Positions 1 through 8,477 of a stretch of 64,000 bases of DNA are shown here, in pieces. The notes beneath the pieces were generated by a model. That model saw nothing but the letters and a program-made list of their open reading frames with translations. It made no database searches and had not been told where the DNA came from. Position numbers and translations under genes: made by a program. The DNA is taken from positions 682,001-746,000 of the forward strand of contig JAKCFJ010000002.1 of NCBI GenBank assembly GCA_025041175.1. The letters are read 5' to 3'. Numbering within the stretch: position 1 is the first letter of the stretch; the number at the start of each line of letters is the position of its first letter. Source of the stretch: Halobacteriales archaeon YIM A00010 (GTDB taxonomy: Archaea > Halobacteriota > Halobacteria > Halobacteriales > Haloarculaceae).

Positions 1-684
1 GGTGGGTGAAACTCCACCAAGCTGGCCGTGTACGGGGTTTCGCGCCACTCCAATGAGTCGACGTTCCCCATCGGACAGGCCGGCAGACAGCGACGGTTGG
101 AACGCTCGAGCGTGCGTGTCATTGATACCAGATCTCCGGAGATGGCACTGACCCAGCTGCGGGGACTCCACAGGAAACCGAGCAAGCAGGACGTCCAGGA
201 CCCACCCCCGCAACGGCGCCCGGTCGGAACAGTCGCTGACAGTCGGTTCTGGCGAAACGCCAGCGATGCATCTCTGCAATCTGGATGCCAGCTACCATCA
301 CAACTAGATATTCAACTGCGAGTATATTAGGTCTTGCTTCCTCCTAGGGAAGTTCTCTATCTCAATGAAATCTCGATACCTTCAAACACGCTATTTCCCC
401 CGAATACATACCCGAATATACAAAGATATGATAACACTAGAAAAGAGAGAGTAAACAGTCACTCGTACGCATCAACGATCAGGGCGGGATACTCACTCGA
501 ACGAGGATGGCGAATTCGGTGGGCGTTCGGTCATTTCACGTCCATCCCCACAACTTCCATGTTCACATACCTGAACCCTGAGAACACCAGGTCTGTTGAG
601 ATCGTAATCGAGTTGAGTCAGCCCACTCAACGTACGATCGATACAAAAAGAATATAATATGATATTTTCTAATCTTAGACAAGT
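1..684. other. Left edge, no supported gene
   Basis: I see no recognisable gene in the first 684 bases. Open frames on both strands are short and have no convincing domain. An A+T-rich stretch at about 645-672 holds TATA-like sequence and precedes the PadR gene at 685, so it is probably the promoter of that gene. Confidence 0.5.
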
Positions 685-960
685 ATGCATGATTTGACCG
701 GATTCCAACGGGACCTGCTGTACGTGATCGCTGGCAGCGATGACCCCCACGGCCTGGCGATCAAAGACGAACTCGACGACTACTACAAGACAGAAGTCCA
801 CCACGGGCGGTTGTACCCGAACCTCGACACGCTCGTGGAGAAAGGGTTGGTCGAGAAGGGCAAACAGGACCGTCGGACGAACTACTACACGCTCACGCGT
901 CGTGGAGACCGCGAGATCGACGCCCGCGACGACTGGGAAGCTCAATACGTTACCGAGTGA
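685..960 (+). CDS. PadR family transcriptional regulator
   Basis: A 91-residue winged-helix protein of the PadR type. It starts MHDLTGFQRDLLYVIAG and contains the PadR-like segment GRLYPNLDTLVEKGLVEKG, followed by the wing (DRRTNYYTLTRRG). PadR proteins bind DNA as dimers and usually repress nearby genes in response to small molecules; the target here is unknown. A second copy lies at 49893-50192 and differs at few positions over the first 88 residues. This copy is shorter at the C terminus. A TATA-like stretch about 25-35 nt before the ATG fits a leaderless transcript. The family call is secure, the role is not. Confidence 0.9.
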   Translation: MHDLTGFQRDLLYVIAGSDDPHGLAIKDELDDYYKTEVHHGRLYPNLDTLVEKGLVEKGKQDRRTNYYTLTRRGDREIDARDDWEAQYVTE

Positions 961-1055
961 CGTCTGCTCGGCCGATGTGATCGCTGTTCGGGGTATAAAC
1001 TATTCGAGACGTATCTTTTCATGTGGGCCAATATGGTAGACGTGGAGGACGTCGC

Positions 1056-1652
1056 TTAGACTCCATCTGGCCGTCCATAGTCAGCCAAGAACGGATCGTT
1101 ATCGATCACGACGAAGTTCTCCGCCCGAAGCTCTTGGAGATTGAGCGGCAGCATCGCCAGCTCCGCCCTCGCACGTTCCAAGAGTGCACGGCCCTCCTCT
1201 TTTGGTCGGTCTGTGAGTGGTTCGCCGTATGGCATAATCAGCCATCGGAATCGCCGTCGATGATGATCGGGCACCGGAAGCAGCGGCCAGTCACCGGAGA
1301 CACCATGGCGATGCCAGAGTACCGCTTCACGTTTATTTTGGACGAACCCAGCGGAAAACAGATCGTCGCCGAACCGAGCCATTTTCACGACGAAGTTTGC
1401 CAGTGACGACTCGGCGGGAAACCGAAGCACACAGCGCGCGACACCGATGCCAACGAGCTCAAACCCGTCCTCAAGTAAGGGAGCAAGTATCGATCGTTCA
1501 CGTTCATGAATCGTCGCTCGTTTCTCACTATCGGGTGATTGACCATCGCGCACAGTCTCCGGATCAAGGCGGTCAGCACAGTAACAGAGATCAGTCGCAA
1601 CGCGAGTGAGCCGTTGTCGTTCGTCATCCGTGAGTAATTGGTTGGTGGTCAT
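1056..1652 (-). CDS. Haloarchaeal hypothetical, kinase-like
   Basis: A 198-residue acidic soluble protein with no signal peptide or membrane segment. I do not recognise a named family. Two features recall protein kinases: VVKMARFG near residue 90, like a beta-3 lysine strand, and ENFVVIDNDPFLADYGRP near the C terminus, where N and DYG sit like the catalytic-loop Asn and the DFG motif. The HRD aspartate is not obvious, so an active kinase cannot be claimed. It stands alone, with the PadR gene upstream on the opposite strand. The gene looks real from its length, acidic composition and start. Confidence 0.65.
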   Translation of the reverse strand: MTTNQLLTDDERQRLTRVATDLCYCADRLDPETVRDGQSPDSEKRATIHERERSILAPLLEDGFELVGIGVARCVLRFPAESSLANFVVKMARFGDDLFSAGFVQNKREAVLWHRHGVSGDWPLLPVPDHHRRRFRWLIMPYGEPLTDRPKEEGRALLERARAELAMLPLNLQELRAENFVVIDNDPFLADYGRPDGV

Positions 1653-1966
1653 ATTCTATACTCAAAGAGACATCCGATAAATCATTCCACCATCGTCTCC
1701 GACCTTCAGCAACCTTCAGCCCGATCTCGATACCACAGAGGGACGTGGAGCGGCCGTCGAACAGTATGCACGAACCGCGTTCGAGGAGATCGTTGGAACG
1801 TGATGTTTCTCGGTGCCGACTCGCTTGGCGAGGTAGACGTCCAGTGAGGGTGTCCTAGAATAGCTCTCATACCCTCTTTTCGATCCTCCGATGAGTAGTA
1901 TGTTCATAGAACCGATATATTGTTCTATCTAAAAGCTTAATTCACCGGAAGTCGAACGAGAACACC
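1653..1966. other. Intergenic, no supported gene
   Basis: No intact gene is visible. An open frame of about 30 codons on the plus strand (about 1701-1802) has haloarchaeal-like acidic composition and could be the tail of a lost gene, but it matches nothing I know. An A+T-rich segment at 1909-1942 lies just before the small membrane protein at 1967 and may hold its promoter. Confidence 0.4.
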
Positions 1967-2137
1967 GTGTCTGCCGAAGGAGATGACCAAATAGACCCGA
2001 CTAAGATGGCTATGGGGATTGCGCTCGCACCGCCAATAGGATTTGCTGTTGGGCTCGCAATAGACAATATCGGGATTGGGCTTACGATTGGTATGATTCT
2101 CGGTATGGCTCTCGGTATCGCTTGGGGACTAACGTAG
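1967..2137 (+). CDS. Small glycine-zipper membrane protein
   Basis: A 56-residue protein starting at GTG. A short acidic head (residues 2-13, SAEGDDQIDPTK) is followed by one long hydrophobic region rich in small residues, with G/A-xxx-G spacing (MGIALAPPIGFAVG, then IGIGLTIGMILGMALG) and ending in WGLT. This is typical of very small haloarchaeal membrane proteins, likely one hairpin of two helices. It has no ATG before the hydrophobic part, and GTG at 1967 is the natural start. TATA-like sequence lies about 30 nt upstream. No function can be assigned. Confidence 0.6.
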   Translation: MSAEGDDQIDPTKMAMGIALAPPIGFAVGLAIDNIGIGLTIGMILGMALGIAWGLT

Positions 2138-2272
2138 CTATCCACCACGCGCGAACTTGTACAGTGGACGTTACAGTCGCAGACCTCCTTATCGGACGAG
2201 TCGGTGTATGTCACTCTGGATTGAATCACCGTGTGAATCGTTCTATGACACCCTCGTCCAGTAGCAGATCGG

Positions 2273-2455
2273 TCATCGCTTTTGCTCGTTGTAGCGGTGG
2301 CTCCACAGCGTCCCTGCATATGACCATAGGACAACAGCCATCAGTTGGAATCCCATCCCGATCGCGCCTGCCGTGCGGAGACCCAGACCCAACGAGACGG
2401 CCCCAGCAACGACGAGACCACCGAGCTGCGGATTGGTACCAGAGAGGGTTGGCAT
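2273..2455 (-). CDS. Small two-helix membrane protein
   Basis: A 60-residue protein starting MPTLSGTNPQLGG, with two hydrophobic segments (residues 10-28 and 32-50) and a basic C terminus (HRYNEQKR). The start is set by overlap with the gene upstream, whose stop codon shares a base with this ATG at 2455; that arrangement implies translational coupling. A longer frame upstream of this start lies inside the neighbour and has no membrane character. The function is unknown. It is probably an operon partner of the acidic protein at 2455-2811. Confidence 0.55.
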   Translation of the reverse strand: MPTLSGTNPQLGGLVVAGAVSLGLGLRTAGAIGMGFQLMAVVLWSYAGTLWSHRYNEQKR

Positions 2456-2811
2456 CACTCGGTCTCCGGTTCGTCTCCAAACCACGCCGCAAGCGCGTCC
2501 GTATCCGGAAAGACGTAGTGATTGTACTGGCTTGTCACCCCTCTGGTGTCCGGAAATTGATCGCGCCTGATTGTTACGTACCAATGGGGATCACCGAGCC
2601 TGACCGGCTCTCCAGTCGGACTGTTAACCGCATCGCCGGCATGTTGGCCGTGCTTGAAGCGCCGGGAGATCGAGGCAATCGTCCACTCTGAATCGTGATC
2701 CGGTGGTGTCCGACCACGATAGGGATCGATATCCGACCAGTCGACCCTATCTCCTCCTGATCGTTGGTGGCCGTTCTCTTCGGGGGAAGTGTCTGTCTCG
2801 TCCGGGGCCAT
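2455..2811 (-). CDS. Acidic hypothetical protein
   Basis: A 118-residue soluble acidic protein (start MAPDETDTSPEENG, end WFGDEPETE). The first 40 residues are low complexity and likely disordered. The second half has a mixed alpha/beta character with many aromatic residues (WYVTIRRDQF, NHYVFPDTDALAAWFG). No family is recognised. It overlaps the start of the small membrane protein at 2273-2455 by one base, so the two are one transcription unit. The HNH gene lies 91 bp upstream on the same strand and may be part of the same operon. Confidence 0.65.
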   Translation of the reverse strand: MAPDETDTSPEENGHQRSGGDRVDWSDIDPYRGRTPPDHDSEWTIASISRRFKHGQHAGDAVNSPTGEPVRLGDPHWYVTIRRDQFPDTRGVTSQYNHYVFPDTDALAAWFGDEPETE

Positions 2812-2902
2812 CTTCTACCCATCTCTGATGGTGGCCATCCCCATAGATTCGTGAGTTCAGACGAAGAGACCCCATACTCGCTCATTCCGTCGGTTTCAGG
2901 TA

Positions 2903-3544
2903 TCACCGCTGATGCCACCAGGCGGCTGCAAGGATGGCTGGCAGCCACGCACTCACCAGCAGCGCACTCGCGCTCTCACCACCGATCTGATCGATCGATA
3001 CCCCCTGCATGATCGCGAGCCCAGCTGTACCCGCAACTGTGTATAGGGCCGCAATCTGTACGGGACGGAGAACGATCCCAGCAGTGAGCACGAGCAGATA
3101 CCCAAGGCCAACGAGCCACAGCGGTGAGCCGACCGACTGCGTGAGGAGCACGTAGATCCCAGCTCCGTGAATCGGAAGGGTCACGATCCCACCAACAACT
3201 GAGTAAACGAATTGCTGGAGGCGCTCCCACAGCCCTGGTTCGGGCTCGTAGCCATCCCGGCCTTCTCGAATATCGTGGTCGTGCCGATCGTTGTGGCAGT
3301 CAATACAGAGCAATTCTAGATTATCAAGCCGGTTGGAGCCGTCGTCGGACAGATGCGTGATGTGGTGGACATCCTGCATTTTACCCTCACCGGCCTCAAT
3401 CCCGTAGTCCTGGCAGGTATAGTGGTCGCGCCGCTTGATAGCCTCTTTGCGGGCCTCCCAATCCGGTGGATAGCGACCCTCATACCCATCTTGCTCGTCG
3501 TAGGCCGGATTGATCCCACGAGCGTCAACTGAACTCGAGCTCAT
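2903..3544 (-). CDS. HNH domain protein with membrane tail
   Basis: A 213-residue protein with an N-terminal HNH nuclease domain (residues 29-92) and a C-terminal membrane region of about four helices (about 108-210). The HNH core is visible as HHITHL at 60-65, N75 and C80/C83 (LLCIDCHND). HNH enzymes cut nucleic acid with one metal ion, and the cysteines bind a structural zinc. One of the four zinc ligands is missing: the first pair reads CQDY (C44, Y47) where CxxC is expected, a change that needs one base. The tail would hold the nuclease at the membrane. A 133-bp A+T-rich gap separates it from the divergent GIY-YIG gene. The domain call is firm; activity is in doubt. Confidence 0.85.
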   Translation of the reverse strand: MSSSSVDARGINPAYDEQDGYEGRYPPDWEARKEAIKRRDHYTCQDYGIEAGEGKMQDVHHITHLSDDGSNRLDNLELLCIDCHNDRHDHDIREGRDGYEPEPGLWERLQQFVYSVVGGIVTLPIHGAGIYVLLTQSVGSPLWLVGLGYLLVLTAGIVLRPVQIAALYTVAGTAGLAIMQGVSIDQIGGESASALLVSAWLPAILAAAWWHQR

Positions 3545-3677
3545 CGTCGTTCACACTCCACATTATATATTCAATTTAATATAAAAGTTACTAGTTACGT
3601 ATTGTGCTCTCACGGAACAGGACACTCACCCAAACAATTATACATACATCTAATTAACATATGAAATAAGGAGTGTA

Positions 3678-4214
3678 ATGCAGTACACGAAGAGCGGATC
3701 ACCGGTCACACCGTCGAGACGGCGATCGACCCTGAGCGAGCAGATCGAACGGGAGGTCCTTCCATCGCTACCGGGGGATTCGTGGTGGGAAACCACTGAA
3801 GTGGTGCCCTTTGCAGAGGACACGAGTATCCCCACGATCGTCGCGGCGTGTCTCCCGTTTTGTGATGGAGCACCCCGCAGCGATGCTGTCTACGTCTTAG
3901 AGTGTCGGCCAAATCAGCATCCTCAAGCAACGGCTGCTCGGTTTTTCGAGCGTGTCGATCAGCCGTGGCTCACAGAAACGGCTGGCGCACAGCGGTTGAT
4001 CTACGTTGGTGTGACGGCGAATCTGCTTCGTCGGCTCGATGAACATCTGAATCATCCTGGCGGGACAGGAGCGCACTTCACCACTGTCTATCCGCCCCTC
4101 CGTATTCTCGACGTATCGTGGTATTCCTCCTATGCGGAGGCCACAAGGGCCGAACAGCTCACCGCACACCTCCTCCGGGAACGATACCCTGATGATTATA
4201 TCTATCAGGCGTGA
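3678..4214 (+). CDS. GIY-YIG domain protein
   Basis: A 178-residue protein whose C-terminal two thirds fit the GIY-YIG nuclease fold. The first strand is AVYVLEC (70-76) and the second is LIYVGVT (107-113). The conserved arginine is in NLLRRLDEH (R118 or R119) and the metal-binding glutamate is in ATRAEQL (E159). GIY-YIG enzymes make DNA cuts in repair, restriction and homing. The residues before 65 have no known domain. It is divergent from the HNH gene and followed by a DNA-binding-like protein, so it sits in a small group of nuclease genes. The substrate is unknown. Confidence 0.8.
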   Translation: MQYTKSGSPVTPSRRRSTLSEQIEREVLPSLPGDSWWETTEVVPFAEDTSIPTIVAACLPFCDGAPRSDAVYVLECRPNQHPQATAARFFERVDQPWLTETAGAQRLIYVGVTANLLRRLDEHLNHPGGTGAHFTTVYPPLRILDVSWYSSYAEATRAEQLTAHLLRERYPDDYIYQA

Positions 4215-4326
4215 CAAAGACCCCCGTTTCATCCCAAGCGTTCACTTATATACCTCCCTCCCCCCAGATTTCATCCCAGATTGGCTGTGACAACATATAT
4301 GTAGTATTGTATTTATAATACCACAT

Positions 4327-4986
4327 ATGAGTGGTCACAACATCACACCCAGAGATCGTGTCTGGGCAGCGATTTTCAAGCAACAGGGACGGTTCCAGAT
4401 TGCTAATGTCCGTGCAAGAATCACGAGCAGCGAGCGACCAAATGATGAGACCATCCGTCGGGTGCTCCGAGCTGGGACAGAGCTTGGAGTGATCGACCAT
4501 CAACCCGACTCACCGTACTACCGGGTTAGAGCCCGGCAGATGGATGATGGAGAGGCGAGGCCAGCAAGGGGTGGGAGACAATCCGTGTACTCTCTCATAG
4601 ATGCTCTCAACCTCGAAGATGACGAATCGTACTTTGACCCAAAGGGGGCAGACGATCTTCCCCTGATCCCTGCCGAGAGAATGGACGAACTCATCTTCGA
4701 AGAGGGAGATGAGAAGATCGACATTGAGGACATCATCAGCGAGGTACGAACTGCACAGCTCGCACAGAGTGGACAGCTCGACAACCAGGTGATCGAAGAG
4801 CATGTTCGGACGAGGGTCCGGACGTTCGAGGCCGAGGCGGGAACCTTTGAATGGGACGCCCAAGTCGAGAAGCTCGTTGATGAGGTCGTAGATATGGTCG
4901 AGCCGAGTGACCCCCATCAGCAGTCGAGGATCGCTGAGTGGATCCGGTCGAGAGCAAGGGAAGAGGTGAACAGTGATGGTACGTGA
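4327..4986 (+). CDS. Winged-helix-like hypothetical protein
   Basis: A 219-residue acidic protein. Residues 8-70 look like a winged helix (ITPRDRVWAAIFKQQGRFQ, then a recognition-helix-like segment with RPNDETIRRVLRAGTELGVI). The rest is acidic and helical, with possible coiled coil around 125-200. It is likely a DNA-binding protein, but no named family is recognised. An A+T-rich promoter with TATA-like sequence (about 4300-4320) lies just upstream and fits a leaderless start. It shares orientation with the GIY-YIG gene 112 bp upstream. Confidence 0.65.
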   Translation: MSGHNITPRDRVWAAIFKQQGRFQIANVRARITSSERPNDETIRRVLRAGTELGVIDHQPDSPYYRVRARQMDDGEARPARGGRQSVYSLIDALNLEDDESYFDPKGADDLPLIPAERMDELIFEEGDEKIDIEDIISEVRTAQLAQSGQLDNQVIEEHVRTRVRTFEAEAGTFEWDAQVEKLVDEVVDMVEPSDPHQQSRIAEWIRSRAREEVNSDGT

Positions 4987-5026
4987 GCCACCAGCTAGCC
5001 GCGCAGGTGTCTCAAAGACCCACCAT

Positions 5027-5476
5027 TCATAGGAGAGCCGAAACACAGCTAACCAGATCCACCACTAGAAACGCGAAGAGTCGTTCCGCCGCGACAACGA
5101 GTATGGCCGCTATAACTGGAAAGAATGATCTTTTCATCTCCTTCCGGCCCTCCAATATCTTCGCCGAATGTCCGCTTTTGCTCTTTCGCCACCCATTGAC
5201 AAACCGAAATATCCCAATGCCGGTCAAGTATAGCACACCTAGTCCCCATACAGCGATGGCCGCTGGCGCAACCCAGCGGTTACAAAGTCCAGCTTCCAGC
5301 AACTCGCTACTCGATTGAGCGACGGCTAGCGGGGTGACCACGCTGCTACCCACAATCCCCGACAACAGACGGCAGTTCTCCCAGTCTCTTGGTTCTTCAT
5401 CGGTGTCGATGGCTGCTTGCGCCATATCATACGTAGAGGTTACACTAGTATTCGACTTGGGATTAGGATTATTCAT
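5027..5476 (-). CDS. Membrane protein, possibly secreted
   Basis: A 149-residue protein. After a polar head there is a signal-like segment (about 38-53, LLSGIVGSSVVTPLAVAQ), then two membrane helices (about 68-92 and 118-145) separated by a basic loop (GWRKSKSGHSAK to RKEMKR). This order resembles TrbC/VirB2-type pilin subunits of conjugation systems, but I see no conserved motif that proves it and no conjugation ATPase nearby. It is otherwise an unassigned haloarchaeal membrane protein. It lies 71 bp downstream of another minus-strand gene (5548-6138). Confidence 0.55.
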   Translation of the reverse strand: MNNPNPKSNTSVTSTYDMAQAAIDTDEEPRDWENCRLLSGIVGSSVVTPLAVAQSSSELLEAGLCNRWVAPAAIAVWGLGVLYLTGIGIFRFVNGWRKSKSGHSAKILEGRKEMKRSFFPVIAAILVVAAERLFAFLVVDLVSCVSALL

Positions 5477-5547
5477 ATTAAAGGTATTGGTTAAATATGC
5501 TGAATAGATGGAGATGATGTGACAGCTGTTAGGATGGAGTCTCAGGA

Positions 5548-6138
5548 TTACCCTTCGATAGCAACTGACGTGACGATGCCCACCAAGGGATGATGTCCAC
5601 CAGTGAATAGGCTGATGTCACCATGCTCGTCGGGCTTGACCCGCATGGTCTGGCCGTCCTCTCGGACGAACTTGATGACTGGGACATCATCGTAAGTGAT
5701 CCTCGCGCTACGAACTTCTCCGGTCTTCGTGTTCGTCCCATTGCCGTTCTTTTGGACGTATTCGACGTCGATGTTCGCGCCTTCTTCGACATGCTCAACC
5801 GCTTCAGACAGAGTGCTACCGTCAGTTTCCGTCGCGACGGTCATATCATACTCGTCGGCGACCGCTGCGAGATGCTCAAGGCCGTCGACATCGACGATCC
5901 ACACACTCCGCTGCTTGTCAAATGTATAGTTGGTAGTGTCCCGGATAAGATGCGACCTGATCCCATTGTCGCTCTCACCCACACCCACCATGAGGCCGTA
6001 CGTATCGCCCGCGAGGACGGCCCGATCGTCATCGTCGTCGTTGACAAACGTCTCTTCGACCCAAACGTCGATATTAGGACGGTTTTCAGGGTATTCAACC
6101 GTCGTTCGCTCGGATTCGTGGGAACTCATTTTCGACAT
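5548..6138 (-). CDS. Acidic haloarchaeal hypothetical protein
   Basis: A 196-residue very acidic soluble protein. It contains VEETFVNDDDDDRAVLAGDTYG near the N terminus (the span is given only in part) and a C-terminal beta-rich part (ITYDDVPVIKFVREDG, then HGDISLFTGG). No signal peptide, membrane helix or recognised domain is present. Short near-repeats of 20 bp lie just upstream (6184-6223) and may regulate it. It precedes the membrane protein at 5027-5476 and may share a transcript with it. The gene looks real from composition and length, but its function is unknown. Confidence 0.6.
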   Translation of the reverse strand: MSKMSSHESERTTVEYPENRPNIDVWVEETFVNDDDDDRAVLAGDTYGLMVGVGESDNGIRSHLIRDTTNYTFDKQRSVWIVDVDGLEHLAAVADEYDMTVATETDGSTLSEAVEHVEEGANIDVEYVQKNGNGTNTKTGEVRSARITYDDVPVIKFVREDGQTMRVKPDEHGDISLFTGGHHPLVGIVTSVAIEG

Positions 6139-6183
6139 TTGACCTCTACATCTAACAAATACGGGATAATATATTAATTTTTT

Positions 6184-6223
6184 GGTTAGTTCAACTTAGT
6201 TTAGGTTAGTTCCACTAAGCTCA
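6184..6223. repeat. Two 20-bp direct repeats
   Basis: Two tandem 20-bp units start with GGTTAGTTC and share about 14-15 of 20 bases. A third, weaker unit starts GGTAAGG at 6224. They lie 46 bp upstream of the start of the gene at 5548-6138. Iteron-like repeats of this kind can bind a regulator or replication protein. No Rep gene is seen nearby, so a role in regulation is the simpler reading. Confidence 0.4.
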
Positions 6224-6578
6224 GGTAAGGCCAGCTATACGCGAAATACTACAGGTGAGTTAACACTCGCACATTGGCTAATACCAGATATTTTTGGCAT
6301 CCCACTGGATCACACGTAATCAAGCGCATGCCTCCGACGTTAGGCGGAGGTTGAGCGACCACAGAATGACACAATCCACCACCGACGCTCAGTCTGGGGT
6401 CTCCTCACGGACACGCTTCTCTCCTTCGAGGAGTACCCCCTTCCACGTCAGTCCACGGTGTTTCTTCAACTCTTTCAATCGCTCTCCCTGTCGTCAGACA
6501 TCACCCTCATTCGACACAATATTAGTGCATATCTTCATAACATATATGCCAGTTCCACCGTAGGACAAACCATAACAC
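6224..6578. other. Intergenic with one hairpin
   Basis: No supported gene. A hairpin with a 6-bp stem, CCTCCG pairing with CGGAGG, lies at 6331-6350. An A+T-rich stretch at about 6518-6548 precedes the Mrr-like gene and is a likely promoter. Confidence 0.4.
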
Positions 6579-7925
6579 ATGACGCTTCTTGATGACCTGT
6601 CCGGGCTGGAGTTTGAAACAAAGATGACAACAGCGTTCGAAAAATACGATGGCTATCACAACGTTCGCCAAACACCGAAAACCGGCGATGAAGGCCGCGA
6701 CATCCTCATGCGAGAGACGGTCAATGGACACGAGCGCGCCGTGGTTGTTGAATGCAAACACAAAGATCAAGTCGGGCGGCCAACCGTGCAAAAATTGCAT
6801 TCTGCTATCCTGAGCTATGAGTATTCGGGACCGATCCGTGGCATGCTCGTCACATCAGGACGGTTCAGCCCCCAGGCAAGAGAGCATGTTGAGCACCTCC
6901 ACAGAAACGTCGACGGGACGGAAATCGAGTTAGTCGATGGGGCCCGACTCGAAACGGTCGCGGCTGAGATTGGGATGGATCTGCGGAACGGCAAGTTCGA
7001 GCTCATCTGCAACCACACGCTGTCCCCTGTCGATCCTGCCGGAGATATCGAAACACCGATCGGCGAGCAGTTCGATGCCATTGCTAATATCGACGCGCAC
7101 GATCGCCCGGTCAGTGAGTCAATGATCCGATTTCAGCCAGTCGTCTCGATCCAGGCACAGACAGACTCAGTGTGCAAAACCCCATCCGGCAGGAAACTCC
7201 GCCATGTCACTGAGCGGGACGAGTTTCTGCTTGACGGCACGCAGATACCGCCCGCTAGCGTCGAGGACGAGCGGCATGACTTTCTCACGAGCGAATCCCC
7301 TCAGACGGTGGCACTCACGGAGTGGGAAGATACGAACACGGTCGATGCCACCACAGTCGGGCGGTTCGCGCAGGCCGAAAACGAATATGAAGAGTGGATC
7401 ACTGAGCAGCTCCAATCGAAACACGCTAAAACCGAATCGTATACCGGGGACAACAACGTCGACTATACAGAAGATTGTGTGCCTGACAGTTCGGATATCT
7501 CGATAACACTCACGCCCATGTACGTACCCCGCGTCCGCTCACAGATTCAATTACAGGAGCATGACTATACGATCGAATACGATGCCGCTGGGGCGAGGCA
7601 ACACATGGTTGAGAACGAGCTGGCCCGCTGCGTACATTGCGGCTGGTCGTGGCTCAAACTCACCTACTGCGAGAACTGCGGGGCAATTGTCTGTCGCCGA
7701 CATGCAAAAACAGAACACCACACAGGGGAGCCGATTTGTACCGGCTGTGCGGTCACAGCGCGATTCGGGCTCCGCAAGCGCTATTTCTATGATGAGGCAA
7801 ACTGTGTCGAATTCCAGACGGAGTACGACGAAATGTCTCCTGCGCGGAAAATGCTAGAAAATTGGCCGTGGCTTGCAAGTGCGACGCTCGTGCTCATTGG
7901 CTTCCTGGTGGTTCTGCTCATGTGA
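6579..7925 (+). CDS. Mrr-like endonuclease with zinc and membrane tail
   Basis: A 448-residue protein with an Mrr-type PD-(D/E)xK nuclease domain at residues 1-125. The catalytic signature is visible: GDEGRD at 36-41 and ECK at 58-60. Mrr enzymes cut DNA that carries foreign modification or structure. Residues 150-340 are an acidic region with no known domain. A zinc-binding region follows at about 350-392 (CVHCGW, CENCG, CRRH, CTGC), and one C-terminal membrane helix (428-448) ends the protein. The nuclease is therefore probably tethered to the membrane, like the HNH protein at 2903-3544. An IS-like end sequence begins at its stop codon, so insertion has occurred directly downstream. Confidence 0.8.
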   Translation: MTLLDDLSGLEFETKMTTAFEKYDGYHNVRQTPKTGDEGRDILMRETVNGHERAVVVECKHKDQVGRPTVQKLHSAILSYEYSGPIRGMLVTSGRFSPQAREHVEHLHRNVDGTEIELVDGARLETVAAEIGMDLRNGKFELICNHTLSPVDPAGDIETPIGEQFDAIANIDAHDRPVSESMIRFQPVVSIQAQTDSVCKTPSGRKLRHVTERDEFLLDGTQIPPASVEDERHDFLTSESPQTVALTEWEDTNTVDATTVGRFAQAENEYEEWITEQLQSKHAKTESYTGDNNVDYTEDCVPDSSDISITLTPMYVPRVRSQIQLQEHDYTIEYDAAGARQHMVENELARCVHCGWSWLKLTYCENCGAIVCRRHAKTEHHTGEPICTGCAVTARFGLRKRYFYDEANCVEFQTEYDEMSPARKMLENWPWLASATLVLIGFLVVLLM

Positions 7926-7972
7926 ACTACCCCGCCCTACTTCGGCGCTTTACGCCTTCGTTGAGGACGGAG
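7922..7972 (+). repeat. IS200/IS605-like end sequence
   Basis: The sequence GTGAACTACCCCGCCCTAC, then a small hairpin, then TTGAGGACGG, occurs here and again at 56152-56209. In haloarchaea such sequences are found at the ends of tnpB-type (IS1341/IS605) elements and their non-autonomous relatives. No tnpB is present. The copy starts exactly at the stop codon of the Mrr-like gene and is followed by a truncated beta-CASP gene, which suggests a past insertion and deletion. The assignment to IS200/IS605 is from memory of the family. Confidence 0.45.
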
Positions 7973-8036
7973 ATTCTTGTTTCTGCGACAGGACTTTGGC
8001 ATCCATCGCAAATCAATCACCGTTCCCCGTAACTGA

Positions 8037-8477
8037 GTCGGACGTATTGACGGCTTCAGTGCCCACGCTGCTCGGCAAGGATTGCTCCACTTCGTTCGTG
8101 AAGTTGATCCTGGCAATATTCATCTGATTCACGACGAGGCTGAAACAATCAAAACGTTCCGGAACTACCTTCAGGAAAACACCACGAGCAGGGTCTCACC
8201 AGCCACGAAAGACGTGACTGTCCCGATCGATTGGACCACTGCCAACGATGGCCTTGCATCGGACAACCGGATGTCGACGGCGGAGGACAACGCGACAGCA
8301 GATGCCACTGGAGAAACAACTGAGACGCTCCAAGCACTGCTTGCTGACGATGAGAACGGTCAGGCGCAGCTCAGCACTGGCGAGAGCATTGTCTTCACAG
8401 AGGACGAAGAAGCACGAATTCGAACGCTTGTTCGAGAGGAACTAGCCCAACTTGCTCTCGAAGGACTCTCTGAGTGA
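8037..8477 (+). pseudogene. C-terminal fragment of beta-CASP metallo-hydrolase
   Basis: The frame opens with GFSAHAARQGLLHFVREVDP, the C-terminal part of a metallo-beta-lactamase/beta-CASP ribonuclease (the SAHA histidine motif), followed by IHLIHDEAETIKTFRNYL. Family members usually read VHGE where this has IHDE. The N-terminal metallo-beta-lactamase core with its HxHxDH motif is absent, so the protein cannot be active. The remaining 90 residues are acidic (FTEDEEARIRTLVREELAQ at the end). The break coincides with the IS-like end at 7922-7972. It is a remnant. Confidence 0.6.

Noticed and set aside
6184-6243. Replication origin with iterons
   Set aside because: No Rep or Orc1/Cdc6 gene lies in the window and the repeats do not match the haloarchaeal origin recognition box as I know it.
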